A stretch of 64,000 nucleotides of DNA. Origin: Halodesulfovibrio sp. MK-HDV. GTDB taxonomy: Bacteria > Desulfobacterota > Desulfovibrionia > Desulfovibrionales > Desulfovibrionaceae. The notes below the pieces were generated by a model. The model was not told where the DNA came from. It saw only the letters and a program-made list of their open reading frames with translations, and did not search any database. Below, piece after piece: positions 8,940 through 16,671 of this stretch (the stretch's first letter is position 1; every line of letters starts with the position of its first letter). Both the position numbers and the translations under genes were made by a program. The stretch lies in assembly GCF_009914765.1 (NCBI RefSeq), contig NZ_WYDS01000006.1:124001-188000 (forward strand). Direction: 5' to 3'.

Positions 8940-8977
8940 CAATTCGGGCGTTTGCCTGATTGTCTAGAATACGAACA

Positions 8978-9010
8978 AAGCCCCCTGTGGAAATTCCAAC
9001 AGGGGGCTTT
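8978..9010. terminator. Intrinsic terminator after the EamA gene
   Basis: A 12-bp arm AAAGCCCCCTGT pairs with ACAGGGGGCTTT around a 9-nt loop, ending in T residues. The A-flanked stem could work in both directions. Confidence 0.85.
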
Positions 9011-9086
9011 TGTAATATCTTATGATGGGATGCGAGGCTTGTGAGGGGGAGAAGTGATGTCAGAAAAAAGCATTGCCCACAAAAAA

Positions 9087-9112
9087 AGCTGCTAGTTAAA
9101 AAACTAGCAGCT
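9087..9112 (-). terminator. Intrinsic terminator of tRNA-Arg copy 1
   Basis: AGCTGCTAGTT pairs with AACTAGCAGCT around four A; on the minus strand the stem is followed by T7. It lies just past the 3' end of the tRNA. The same stem core recurs at 11323-11349 behind the tRNA array. Confidence 0.85.
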
Positions 9113-9122
9113 TGTATAAGCA

Positions 9123-9199
9123 TGGTGGGGATGGGAAGATTCGAACTCCCGACCAACTGGTTCGTAGCCAGCTACTCTATCCAACTGAGCTACATCCCC
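9123..9199 (-). tRNA. tRNA-Arg (ACG), copy 1
   Basis: A 77-nt cloverleaf on the minus strand: acceptor GGGGATG/CATCCCC, D arm, anticodon arm GCTGG-CTACGAA-CCAGT with anticodon ACG, T arm with GTTCGAAT, and an encoded CCA. It should read CGU, CGC and CGA after A34-to-inosine editing. It has its own promoter and terminator. Confidence 0.97.
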
Positions 9200-9213
9200 T
9201 CAGTGCGAAAAAA

Positions 9214-9242
9214 GGTATATGTCTGTAAGCCGTGATCGTCAA
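9214..9242 (-). promoter_or_regulatory. Promoter of tRNA-Arg copy 1
   Basis: Minus-strand TTGACG (-35) and TATACC (-10) with an exact 17-bp spacer, immediately upstream of the tRNA. Confidence 0.8.
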
Positions 9243-9711
9243 GCACTTTATAAAAAAAATGCAGGTAAAGTTCTCCATCAAACAGCTGAGTATTTCTTCA
9301 GTCCTCGAAATGGATCAATCCAGCTAATTAGTCAGCATACAGTATGCCGTTCTCATCGGAATTGGGTAATGATTACCTGTTCAGCGGTTGTACTGCTTGA
9401 TGTCACTGTAAAAAATAATCGGAAAAAGGCTGACGATGAATGTAGTACCTTTTTATTTCTCAAATTGTGTTTCGCACTAGATAAATATTTTGTTTCAGTG
9501 AGATAGCCAGTTGTATTTATTTTCAGAGTGTATCAGCTTGGTAATTACAGGCTGGAAAGATGATTTACAGCGGCGTTAGTCTCATTTCGCATATGCTTTT
9601 ATTGGCTTAAACTGACCTCTATTGTTCTTGCATGGAACCATAGAGGTTGGACAATATGTGCATTTTTAATGCACGCCGTTTTTTAATGAATGCTAACCGT
9701 TGAGGGAAGAT
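9243..9711. other. Intergenic stretch, no gene recognised
   Basis: About 470 bp of AT-rich DNA between the promoter of tRNA copy 1 and the amidinotransferase gene. No convincing coding frame or RNA structure was seen; the promoter of the downstream gene should lie near its end. Confidence 0.4.
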
Positions 9712-10854
9712 ATGAGTAATGCGACAAACAACAATACGATGAGTAACACATATCCGCGCCGCGATTTTTGCAAAAAGACTGTAATTGCCGCGGCAGTAAC
9801 AGCTTCTGGCTATAATTTTGTTAATTCCGGTATAAAAGCTCATGCGGCGACCCCTAGTAAGGTGGGCACAAACAAGGTGTCAGTTCATTACGAATGGGGG
9901 ACATTAAAAGAGGTTGTGTGTGGCATACCTAATTTTCGTATCCCCATAGAGCTACCGGATGCCGTCTACAAATATGCTCCCTCTGAAGGGCTTAAGTTTC
10001 TAGAAGCTAATCTTGGGAAAAACCTCAAAGAAGCTGATCCAGGTGTTCATAAAATTATTTCTGATCAGATGGATGGTGCAGTTAAAATTTTGGAAGAACG
10101 TGGAATAAAGGTGCATCGGCTCAAAGAAGTTACTGATGATGAAAATGCATATTTATCCAGAATTTTTCCGCCAAGTGTTGTGCAGTTTTTTCCGCGAGAT
10201 CCGATGCTTGTCATCGGAAACAAGTTTATTGAAACAGAGCTTTTTTTCCCTTTAAGGCGTCGAGAACGGTTTGGTGTCCGGCGTACCTTAGCTAAGAGAC
10301 TGGCTGATAGTGATGCACAGATTGTTTCCGTTCCCTTAGCTGACCCTGTTCAAGAACAGCAGGATGGTTCATGGGGAGCAGGGCCATTTCTTGAAGGTGG
10401 AGATGTCTTTCTTCTCGGTAAAGATATTTATGTAGGCAACACCGGGAACGCAAGTAACACAGCAGGTGTGCAGTGGTTAGCACAGTATCTCGGCGACAGT
10501 TATAATGTTCACGAAATCAAGTTATCCAACAAATTTCTGCACCTTGACTGCTGTCTTGCAACACCTAGACATGGTTTAGCCATTGTGTGTCGAGAAGCGT
10601 TTATTGATGGCCTGCCCGAATTTTTGAATGGATGGGACCTTATTGATGTTCCAATGAAAGACGCCAAAGAAAAGCTTGCTTGTAACGGGTTGGTTCTCGA
10701 TAAAAAAACTATCCTAATTGCATCAGGACTCGATTATCTTGCAAAGGGGCTTCGTGAAGCAGGGCAGGTGGTTATTGAAACACCGTTCGATGCTGTATAT
10801 CAATATGCCGGTGCATTTAGATGCTGGCATCATCCGCTCATCCGTGAGTCTTAG
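9712..10854 (+). CDS. Tat-exported amidinotransferase-family protein (guanidino-group enzyme)
   Basis: A 380-residue protein of the amidinotransferase/arginine-deiminase fold, resembling glycine amidinotransferase. Family landmarks: FFPRDPMLVIGN (161-164 PRDP), the EGGDVFLLGKDIYVG block (EGGD 228-231, catalytic acid region), HLDCCLATPRHG (catalytic His near 277) and a nucleophile-like Cys371 in AFRCWHHPLIR, matching the HCW motif of amidinotransferases. The N-terminus is a twin-arginine signal: RRDFCKK at residues 16-22, an Ala-rich hydrophobic stretch, then AHA near 45, so the folded enzyme should reach the periplasm. The ATG at 9712 has GAGGGA at good spacing; an in-frame TTG at 9700 is less likely. 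The substrate (an arginine-like guanidine) and its acceptor are unknown. It stands alone beside tRNA genes, which says nothing about its role. Confidence 0.8.
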   Translation: MSNATNNNTMSNTYPRRDFCKKTVIAAAVTASGYNFVNSGIKAHAATPSKVGTNKVSVHYEWGTLKEVVCGIPNFRIPIELPDAVYKYAPSEGLKFLEANLGKNLKEADPGVHKIISDQMDGAVKILEERGIKVHRLKEVTDDENAYLSRIFPPSVVQFFPRDPMLVIGNKFIETELFFPLRRRERFGVRRTLAKRLADSDAQIVSVPLADPVQEQQDGSWGAGPFLEGGDVFLLGKDIYVGNTGNASNTAGVQWLAQYLGDSYNVHEIKLSNKFLHLDCCLATPRHGLAIVCREAFIDGLPEFLNGWDLIDVPMKDAKEKLACNGLVLDKKTILIASGLDYLAKGLREAGQVVIETPFDAVYQYAGAFRCWHHPLIRES

Positions 10855-10872
10855 AATTCGAGTCTTAGAATT
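10846..10872. repeat. Tandem 13-bp repeat at the end of the amidinotransferase gene
   Basis: GAGTCTTAGAATT occurs at 10846-10858 and 10860-10872; the first copy contains the stop codon. It looks like a small local duplication. Confidence 0.7.
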
Positions 10873-11314
10873 TTGGTCGAATGATTGAGTAGGGTACAGG
10901 GGGTCATAACTCAGATGCTAGGCGTTGTTTTTAGCAATTCCTCAACAGTGAAAAAATGCCAATGAGAGTTATCAGCATTTTCAATCTGACTAGAGGTGTT
11001 GTCGAGCTGAGGCACGTCTTTTTAATCTGGTTCATGGCAACATGGCAACATGGCAACATGGCAACACGAATACTGGTAACTGAGTGTAGGGTTGCATAGA
11101 GAAATGCAGCCGTGTTTTTGCTGGAAAAAGTCAATTCCCAATTGATGGGTAATAAGGCAGCGTTTCGTGCAAAAAGTACGTTAGCGCTTGGTTAGTGTTC
11201 GATTTATTTTTTTATTTGCTTAAATAAAACGTTCAGACAAGGGCTCAAAGTGGATTTTTTGGTGCGGATTGGTGACGAGGTCTTTTTAGACTTGGTGAGT
11301 AGGGGATTTTGCAT
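10873..11314. other. Intergenic stretch, no gene recognised
   Basis: Apart from the 8-bp tandem repeat listed separately, this ~440-bp stretch shows no convincing gene. A 67-codon minus-strand frame crosses the repeat but has no family resemblance. Confidence 0.4.
11033..11064. repeat. Four perfect tandem copies of an 8-bp unit
   Basis: CATGGCAA repeated four times without change. The unit length is not a multiple of three and the array is in non-coding DNA, so it is a simple-sequence tract prone to slippage. Confidence 0.9.
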
Positions 11315-11349
11315 AAAAAAAAGGCTGCTAGTTAAAAAAACTAGCAGCC
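11315..11349 (-). terminator. Intrinsic terminator of the tRNA-Arg array
   Basis: GGCTGCTAGTT pairs with AACTAGCAGCC around a five-A loop; on the minus strand it is followed by T8. It ends transcription coming through copies 6 to 2. Confidence 0.85.
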
Positions 11350-11360
11350 TATATTCTCAA

Positions 11361-11437
11361 TGGTGGGGATGGGAAGATTCGAACTCCCGACCAACTGGTT
11401 CGTAGCCAGCTACTCTATCCAACTGAGCTACATCCCC
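11361..11437 (-). tRNA. tRNA-Arg (ACG), copy 2
   Basis: Same 77-nt sequence as copy 1, with anticodon ACG and encoded CCA. It is the last gene of the tandem array and lies directly before the array terminator. Confidence 0.97.
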
Positions 11438-11717
11438 ACTTGTATTGATGCCAACCTTGCACATCGCTGCGCACCCCTAGGGCACTTGCATCCGTACGGT
11501 TCGTTACCTTACCTACGGCTTGCTGGCGTTACTTCGCAGTTCTCAAATCCTCACATATGGTTAGATATGCTTCGGTCTTGATCACTGCTCGTGCCTTGCG
11601 CTGCACAAACTTGTCTCAATCCAAATGTATATGTGTGATGAAATAAATCATCACTTGGTGAGAGCTTGGATAACTCTCATATAAAGCGTCTGCATAAACA
11701 GTCGCATATAATCAAAG

Positions 11718-11794
11718 TGGTGGGGATGGGAAGATTCGAACTCCCGACCAACTGGTTCGTAGCCAGCTACTCTATCCAACTGAGCTACATCCCC
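11718..11794 (-). tRNA. tRNA-Arg (ACG), copy 3
   Basis: Same 77-nt sequence as copy 1, within the tandem array. Confidence 0.97.
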
Positions 11795-12071
11795 ACTTCG
11801 ATTTGCTATTTTCGCGTATTGTGGCGCACCCCTAGGGCACTTGCATCCGTACGGTTCGTTACCTTACCTACGGCTTGCTGGCGTTACTTCAAAAACGTCA
11901 AACTCTCGCATATGTTAGATATGCTTCGACCTTGTCGTTTTTTCGTGCCTTGCATTACGCAAAACTATCAAAATCTCAATGTATATGTGTGATGAAATAA
12001 ATCATCACTTGCTGAGAGCTTGGATAACTCTCATATAAAGCGTCTGCATAAACAGCCGCATATAATCAAAG

Positions 12072-12148
12072 TGGTGGGGATGGGAAGATTCGAACTCCCG
12101 ACCAACTGGTTCGTAGCCAGCTACTCTATCCAACTGAGCTACATCCCC
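12072..12148 (-). tRNA. tRNA-Arg (ACG), copy 4
   Basis: Same 77-nt sequence as copy 1, within the tandem array. Confidence 0.97.
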
Positions 12149-12427
12149 ACTTCGACTTGCTATTTTTGCGTATTGCGGCGCACCCCTAGGGCACTTGCAT
12201 CCGTACGGTTCGTTACCTTACCTACGGCTTGCTGGCGTTACTTCAAAAACGTCAACCTCTCGCATATGTTAGATATGCTTCGACCTTGTCGTTTTTTCGT
12301 GCCTTGCACTACGCAAAACTATCAAAATCTCTATGTATATATGTGTGATGAATTGAACCATCACTTGGTGAGAGCTTGGATAACTCTCGTATAAAGCGTC
12401 TGCGTAAACAGCCGCATATAATCAAAG

Positions 12428-12504
12428 TGGTGGGGATGGGAAGATTCGAACTCCCGACCAACTGGTTCGTAGCCAGCTACTCTATCCAACTGAGCTACAT
12501 CCCC
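12428..12504 (-). tRNA. tRNA-Arg (ACG), copy 5
   Basis: Same 77-nt sequence as copy 1, within the tandem array. Confidence 0.97.
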
Positions 12505-12781
12505 ACTTCGATTTGCTATTTTTGCGTATTGCTGCGCACCCCTAGGGCACTTGCATCCGTACGGTTCGTTACCTCACCTACGGCTTGCTGGCGTTACTTC
12601 AAAAACGTCAAACTCTCGCATATGTTAGATATGCTTCAACCTTGTCGTTTTTTCGTGCCTTGCACTACGCAAAACTATCAAAATCTCAATGTATATGTGT
12701 GATGAAATAAACCATCACTTGGTGAAAGCTTGGATAACTCTCGTATAAAGCGTCTGCATAAACAGCCGCATATAATCAAAG

Positions 12782-12858
12782 TGGTGGGGATGGGAAGATT
12801 CGAACTCCCGACCAACTGGTTCGTAGCCAGCTACTCTATCCAACTGAGCTACATCCCC
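12782..12858 (-). tRNA. tRNA-Arg (ACG), copy 6
   Basis: Same 77-nt sequence as copy 1. It is the first gene of the array in transcription order, following the array promoter. Confidence 0.97.
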
Positions 12859-12950
12859 ACTAGATATTGATGCCTGATTTCTTCACCTCTAGGTGCTTCA
12901 ATCCGACTCAATCAAAATTTTGTGAAGTGACATTTGTCACAGCGAGAGGG

Positions 12951-12979
12951 GGTATATGTTCAACCCTCTGCAAGGTCAA
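12951..12979 (-). promoter_or_regulatory. Promoter of the tRNA-Arg array
   Basis: Minus-strand TTGACC (-35) and TATACC (-10) with a 17-bp spacer, followed by a C-rich discriminator of the kind seen at growth-rate-controlled stable-RNA promoters. Confidence 0.8.
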
Positions 12980-13062
12980 GTGCTTTTTAAAAAAAAGTTT
13001 TTTTTCTAAAAACGGCTGACTCTGTGTTGTTAGCTTTGCTTGTTTTTCTTTGGAAGAAAAAG

Positions 13063-13087
13063 GCCTGTCAGAAAAAAACTGACAGGC
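13063..13087 (-). terminator. Intrinsic terminator of tRNA-Arg copy 7
   Basis: GCCTGTCAG pairs with CTGACAGGC around an A-rich loop; on the minus strand a T-rich stretch follows. Confidence 0.85.
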
Positions 13088-13099
13088 TTTATAAGCAAA

Positions 13100-13176
13100 T
13101 GGTGGGGATGGGAAGATTCGAACTCCCGACCAACTGGTTCGTAGCCAGCTACTCTATCCAACTGAGCTACATCCCC
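13100..13176 (-). tRNA. tRNA-Arg (ACG), copy 7
   Basis: Same 77-nt sequence as copy 1, but outside the array, with a different spacer and its own promoter and terminator. Confidence 0.97.
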
Positions 13177-13207
13177 ACAACAAAGCGTTGCTAACAACGT
13201 GAGGAGG

Positions 13208-13236
13208 GTTATATGCAGCATTGTTCAGCCAGTCAA
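13208..13236 (-). promoter_or_regulatory. Promoter of tRNA-Arg copy 7
   Basis: Minus-strand TTGACT (-35) and TATAAC (-10), 17-bp spacer, C-rich discriminator. Confidence 0.8.
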
Positions 13237-13637
13237 GACGAAATTTAAAAAAAATTGAATGTTCTCTGAAGAGTGAGTGACACTAAAAGCCGTATATAAG
13301 GATACAGAATCGGAGGCGTGAAGAAGGAGTACTACATTTTTTGTGTGTACGGTTCTTTTTTTACGTTTTTTGTCTATTGCCTACTGCGGCAGAAGTGGGT
13401 AGGGGAACAATGCTTTTGTTGTGTCTATCGTAGAAACTATCTTTGTATCGGCTCTGTTGCCGATAATTATAATGCAGCAAATTGCTTTGTGCATATACTA
13501 AAGCACGCAGACGGCACTAATTACATAGTGCTTAAAAAGAAACAGCCCGCATTATAATGCCGGTTTGTTAGCAATCAAATATCACATCTTGATTGTATGA
13601 TTACTTGTGTTACAGTGTAGCGCGACATTCAATCACT
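13237..13637. other. Intergenic stretch, no gene accepted
   Basis: About 400 bp. A 79-codon plus-strand frame from a GTG at 13318 follows a GGAGG, but its composition (runs of Phe, Cys and Tyr) and lack of any recognisable motif make it doubtful. The promoter of the next gene should lie here. Confidence 0.4.
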
Positions 13638-14339
13638 ATGGGATATCAACTAGAGAAAAATATGCTCGAGAGAAAAATAGAAGCAGCTCGGAATGAGCTG
13701 AGACAAATAGCTGCCGAATACGGCGCAGATAACATTTCCGTGGCATGGACAGGCGGTAAAGATTCTACCGTTACCCTCCATATATGGAAGGACATTTTGG
13801 CCGAAATGGGTGTGGAGCGCGTAACGGCTCTGAACATCGATACAGGCTGTAAATTTCCGGAAGTGCTGGACCAGCGTGATACGTTGGCTCAGGATTGGGG
13901 TATTGACCTTACCATCGTGCGACCGGAAGTGGATATGTCACAATATCCAGTGGCGCAGAATAAGGTCACTTGTTGTGCAGATTTGAAGGTTGAACCGCTA
14001 AGCCGCGGTGTCAAACAGCAGGATATTGAAGTTTTACTGACCGGTATCCGTAAAGATGAGCATCCGGACAGGGACCGCCCTATGCGCGAGCAAAGAGATC
14101 GGCCCAACTGCCTTATGATGCATCCAGTACTGGATTTTAGTGAGATGGATATCTGGGCGTACACAATGCAGCACAATCTACCGTACTGCCCGCTGTACGA
14201 TTCCGGCTACCGTTCATTAGGGTGTGTGCCATGTACCAAACCGTGTGACGGTTTTGGTAGTCAAACTGGCGAACGTGCCGGACGTGATGGTGAAAAAGAA
14301 GCTAAAATGGATATGCTGCGAAGCCTCGGATACTTTTAG
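13638..14339 (+). CDS. Phosphoadenosine-phosphosulfate reductase-family protein (APS-reductase-like, Fe-S type)
   Basis: A 233-residue member of the PP-loop nucleotide-binding family that includes assimilatory APS/PAPS reductases and CysD. It shows the PP-loop TGGKDST (38-44), IDTGCKFPE, LTGIRKDEHPDRDRP and MHPVLDFSEMDIW. Two cysteine pairs, Cys112-Cys113 and Cys196-x2-Cys199 in YRSLGCVPCTKPC, match the CC...CxxC arrangement that binds a 4Fe-4S cluster in APS reductases of the assimilatory type. It lacks an obvious C-terminal catalytic Cys tail, so the exact reaction is uncertain. The ATG at 13638 is chosen; an in-frame TTG (13593) and an ATG at 13662 are alternatives and none has a strong ribosome site. 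Its stop overlaps that of the convergent gene by 4 bp. Confidence 0.8.
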   Translation: MGYQLEKNMLERKIEAARNELRQIAAEYGADNISVAWTGGKDSTVTLHIWKDILAEMGVERVTALNIDTGCKFPEVLDQRDTLAQDWGIDLTIVRPEVDMSQYPVAQNKVTCCADLKVEPLSRGVKQQDIEVLLTGIRKDEHPDRDRPMREQRDRPNCLMMHPVLDFSEMDIWAYTMQHNLPYCPLYDSGYRSLGCVPCTKPCDGFGSQTGERAGRDGEKEAKMDMLRSLGYF

Positions 14340-14542
14340 ATCCGGTCGCAGTAAACACCTTCCATAAAGGCTTCCAAAGCGTCATCCATTTCACGCAGGT
14401 AAGCTGCAATGTCACTCTTATCACCGCAATGGGTGCATTCCATATACACCTGATGACAGCTGCGTTTTACGGTAAGCGGTTTTTTGCATTTTTTGCATGG
14501 AATAGTTGTCTCAGCGCTTCGCTTCCAGCTAGATCCCCACAT
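14336..14542 (-). CDS. Small dual-CxxC zinc-ribbon-like protein
   Basis: A 68-residue cytoplasmic protein with two CxxC knuckles (CKKC and CTHC, 22 residues apart) that probably bind zinc, followed by an acidic helix and a C-terminal VYCDRI. I recall a small dual-CxxC family in sulfate reducers some members of which are selenoproteins; here the C-terminal residue is an ordinary Cys codon. The ATG at 14542 has AGGAGT upstream; a longer frame to 14632 has no support. It is convergent with the APS-reductase-like gene and overlaps its stop. Confidence 0.75.
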   Translation of the reverse strand: MWGSSWKRSAETTIPCKKCKKPLTVKRSCHQVYMECTHCGDKSDIAAYLREMDDALEAFMEGVYCDRI

Positions 14543-14819
14543 ATGTAAACTCCTGATTAGACCCAGAGTACGCCTTGGTCTAAATATTTGATAGTTGTTT
14601 GCGAAACACGCTGATACCGCATAATTTTTCACACTGCAATTGACTTATGTGATGAATTATTGCTCACACCATCACAATATTCCTCACTTGTTGCTTTTTA
14701 CATAGCAACATGCCAAAAAGTTCGTCTAACCGTTTTGATGATTAACCTGCTTTGCACAACAAGACTGGTTTATCAAAAAATGATATTTTGCACTTCCAGT
14801 TACCATAAGGAGAATTCTA

Positions 14820-15326
14820 ATGTTGTCTGAAAAAATGAACCAAGCTTTGAATGACCAAGTGAAATGGGAAATGTTCTCCAGCTACCTGTACCTCTCCATG
14901 TCCGCTTACTTTGCTGATAAAGGCATGGGCGGCTTTGCAAAATGGATGCGCGCACAGGCTCAGGAAGAGCTTTTCCATGCAACAAAAATTTATGACTACA
15001 TTAATGAACGCGGTGGTCGTGTTATTCTTCAGCCAATCGAAGCTCCTCAGAACGAATGGGCAGGCACCATCGACGTGTTTGAAGAAACTCTTAAGCACGA
15101 ACAGAGCGTTACTTCCCTCATCAATAATCTCGTAAACCTTGCTATCGATGAGCGTGACCACGCAACCAACATCTTCCTTCAGTGGTTCGTTTCCGAACAG
15201 GTTGAAGAAGAAGATACTGTGAACGATGTTCTCGGTCAGCTTAAAATGATTGGTGGTGAAGGTCAGGGCATGCTTATGCTCGATAGAGAGCTTGGACAGC
15301 GCGTGTTTACTCCGCCTGTAAAATAA
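14820..15326 (+). CDS. Ferritin
   Basis: Iron-storage ferritin of 168 residues, normal for bacterial FtnA; 24 subunits form a shell that oxidises and stores iron. Ferroxidase residues are visible: a Glu and Tyr in the first helix (KWEMFSSYLYLSM), QEELFHATKIYDYI (Glu, His), then EHEQ/ERDH-type residues in later helices (KHEQSVTSLINN, IDERDHATNIFLQWF). No haem-binding Met pattern of bacterioferritin was noted. The ATG has AAGGAG at ideal distance. It is monocistronic with a terminator; the 280-bp upstream region may contain an iron- or redox-responsive operator, but none was identified. Confidence 0.95.
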   Translation: MLSEKMNQALNDQVKWEMFSSYLYLSMSAYFADKGMGGFAKWMRAQAQEELFHATKIYDYINERGGRVILQPIEAPQNEWAGTIDVFEETLKHEQSVTSLINNLVNLAIDERDHATNIFLQWFVSEQVEEEDTVNDVLGQLKMIGGEGQGMLMLDRELGQRVFTPPVK

Positions 15327-15360
15327 GCGCCTTCTCTTTCAAAAAATAGTTATTAAAAAA

Positions 15361-15387
15361 TCCCCGCATACAGACTGTATGCGGGGA
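15361..15387. terminator. Bidirectional terminator between ferritin and the ribbon-helix-helix gene
   Basis: TCCCCGCATACAG pairs with CTGTATGCGGGGA; flanked by A on the left and T7 on the right, so it can serve both convergent genes. Confidence 0.9.
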
Positions 15388-15392
15388 TTTTT

Positions 15393-15674
15393 TTATGCGG
15401 TCGCTTGCTCTGCAAGCAGTGGCTCAAGGGATGTAGTACAAACAACACGAAGTAATGAGGCAAAGTTGTCAATTTCCCCATGGATAGACGTGGCTTCATT
15501 ATGCAAGGTCGATAAGAACCGACCAATCGTGGTGTTTTCCTGTTGTGAAATGCGTTCAAGGATGCTCCAAAAGCGCATTTCTAGGCGTATGCTTGTAACA
15601 GCTCCGTTTAGGCGTATGGAGCGGGTTTGTTGCATGTATTCTTGCGGTGGAGTAGACGCATAAATTAGGCACAT
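15393..15674 (-). CDS. Ribbon-helix-helix domain protein
   Basis: A 93-residue protein with a beta-strand SIRLNGAVTSIRLEMRFWSILERIS followed by two helices (reported here only as the residue range ~18-65). It resembles the RHH_4 family of small ribbon-helix-helix proteins, presumed DNA-binding regulators acting as dimers. The start at 15674 has GAGGAA upstream; a longer frame to 15704 adds ten residues without support. No linked target is apparent: it lies alone between ferritin and the PfpI gene. Confidence 0.65.
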   Translation of the reverse strand: MCLIYASTPPQEYMQQTRSIRLNGAVTSIRLEMRFWSILERISQQENTTIGRFLSTLHNEATSIHGEIDNFASLLRVVCTTSLEPLLAEQATA

Positions 15675-15771
15675 ATGTTTTTCCTCATCTAGGGATGTGA
15701 ACATATTGTATCGCTTTTTATGTGGATTATCTACCCCGATTGGGTCGTCTATCTGTCTGTAAAAACGTTTG

Positions 15772-16335
15772 TTAGCTAAGAAGCGCTACAAACTGCTTGA
15801 GCCATGCTGGGTGTGCAGGCCATGCAGGCGCAGTTACGAGGTTGCCGTCAGTAAGCGCGGAGTCGAGCGCTATTTCGCAGTATTCACCACCAGCGGCTGC
15901 TACTTCAGGGGCACAAGCAGGGTATGCTGAAATTTTATGGCCTTTGAGAATATCCGCAGCGACAAGAATCTGCGGGCCGTGGCAGATAGCTGCAATCGGC
16001 TTTTTAGTGCTGTCAAAGTGGTGTACCATGGCGAGCACTTCAGGATTAAGGCGCAGATACTCAGGTGCGCGGCCACCAGGGACCACTAAGCCGGCATATT
16101 CTTCAACAACAACAGAAGAAAAATCCTTGTTCAACATAAAGTTGTGACCGGGCTTTTCGGTGTATGTCTGATGCCCTTCAAAGTCGTGAATAGCGGTTGC
16201 AATAAAGTCGCCGGATTTTTTATCAGGACAAACAGCATCTACCTGAAAACCCATAGCCTGCAATGCCTGAAAAGGAACCATCAATTCGTAGTCTTCAACA
16301 AAATCACCGCAAATAAGAAGTAATTTCTTTTCCAT
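15772..16335 (-). CDS. DJ-1/PfpI-family protein
   Basis: A 187-residue class-I glutamine-amidotransferase-like fold. It has Glu15, the [12 protein letters not shown] strand, and the nucleophile elbow AAICHGPQ (Cys118, His119). This Cys-His-Glu arrangement is typical of PfpI proteins, which include general stress proteins, glyoxalase-III- or deglycase-like enzymes and hydrolases; the activity here cannot be told. The start has AGGAGA upstream. Cytoplasmic, no signal peptide. It is monocistronic and transcribed toward the ribbon-helix-helix gene. Confidence 0.85.
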   Translation of the reverse strand: MEKKLLLICGDFVEDYELMVPFQALQAMGFQVDAVCPDKKSGDFIATAIHDFEGHQTYTEKPGHNFMLNKDFSSVVVEEYAGLVVPGGRAPEYLRLNPEVLAMVHHFDSTKKPIAAICHGPQILVAADILKGHKISAYPACAPEVAAAGGEYCEIALDSALTDGNLVTAPAWPAHPAWLKQFVALLS

Positions 16336-16671
16336 ATATATCTCCTAGTTTCCATGTTCTGGTGCGTGCTTAGTTCTTGTGATTTGCAACATGTATATAG
16401 TGTTTTGGGGATACGGTGGTAATATTCCAGTACTACACAGATAAGAAATCTTAGGGACACAGTGTGAAAAGTGTTGCTGAGATTTTTGTATTTCTGAAGG
16501 GCGGGGATACTTCTATTTGGTTTGAGTTGTTTAAGATACGTATGATGGTGAAGAGCTCACAACAGATAGACAGCTAAAAGGGAAAGAGCTAATCTGCTCA
16601 ATAGCCTTTACTACTAGCCATCCCATAGTGTCTGTACAACATAGATAATACTGTATGGGGTAAGATAAACA
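16336..16671. other. Intergenic stretch, no gene recognised
   Basis: About 335 bp between divergent genes (PfpI leftward, GNAT rightward). Both promoters should be here; no clear operator or RNA was identified. Confidence 0.4.

Larger units (their letters stand above)
11361..12858 (-). repeat. Tandem array of five tRNA-Arg units with ~355-bp period
   Basis: tRNA copies 2-6 start at 11361, 11718, 12072, 12428 and 12782 (periods 357, 354, 356, 354). The ~280-bp spacers are also near-identical, so the whole unit has been duplicated. Each spacer holds small inverted repeats (GTGATGA/TCATCAC, GAGAG/CTCTC, GCATAT/ATATGC). The spacer after copy 2 is the most diverged. No canonical promoter is visible inside the spacers, so the array is probably one transcript. 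Confidence 0.9.

Noticed and set aside
10931-11134. 67-codon minus-strand frame across the CATGGCAA repeat
   Set aside because: No ribosome site or family signal; the peptide is partly repeat-derived.
11361-12702. Repeated frames containing MGRFELPTNWFVASYSIQ opposite each tRNA
   Set aside because: These are translations of the antisense strand of tRNA-Arg(ACG), a well-known source of false proteins; the conserved peptide is just the tRNA sequence.
11361-12858. Possible CRISPR-like array
   Set aside because: The ~355-bp period and tRNA content explain the repeats; unit and spacer sizes do not fit CRISPR.
13318-13557. 79-codon frame with GTG start after GGAGG
   Set aside because: Low-complexity Phe/Cys/Tyr composition, no motif, no context; kept only as part of an intergenic description.
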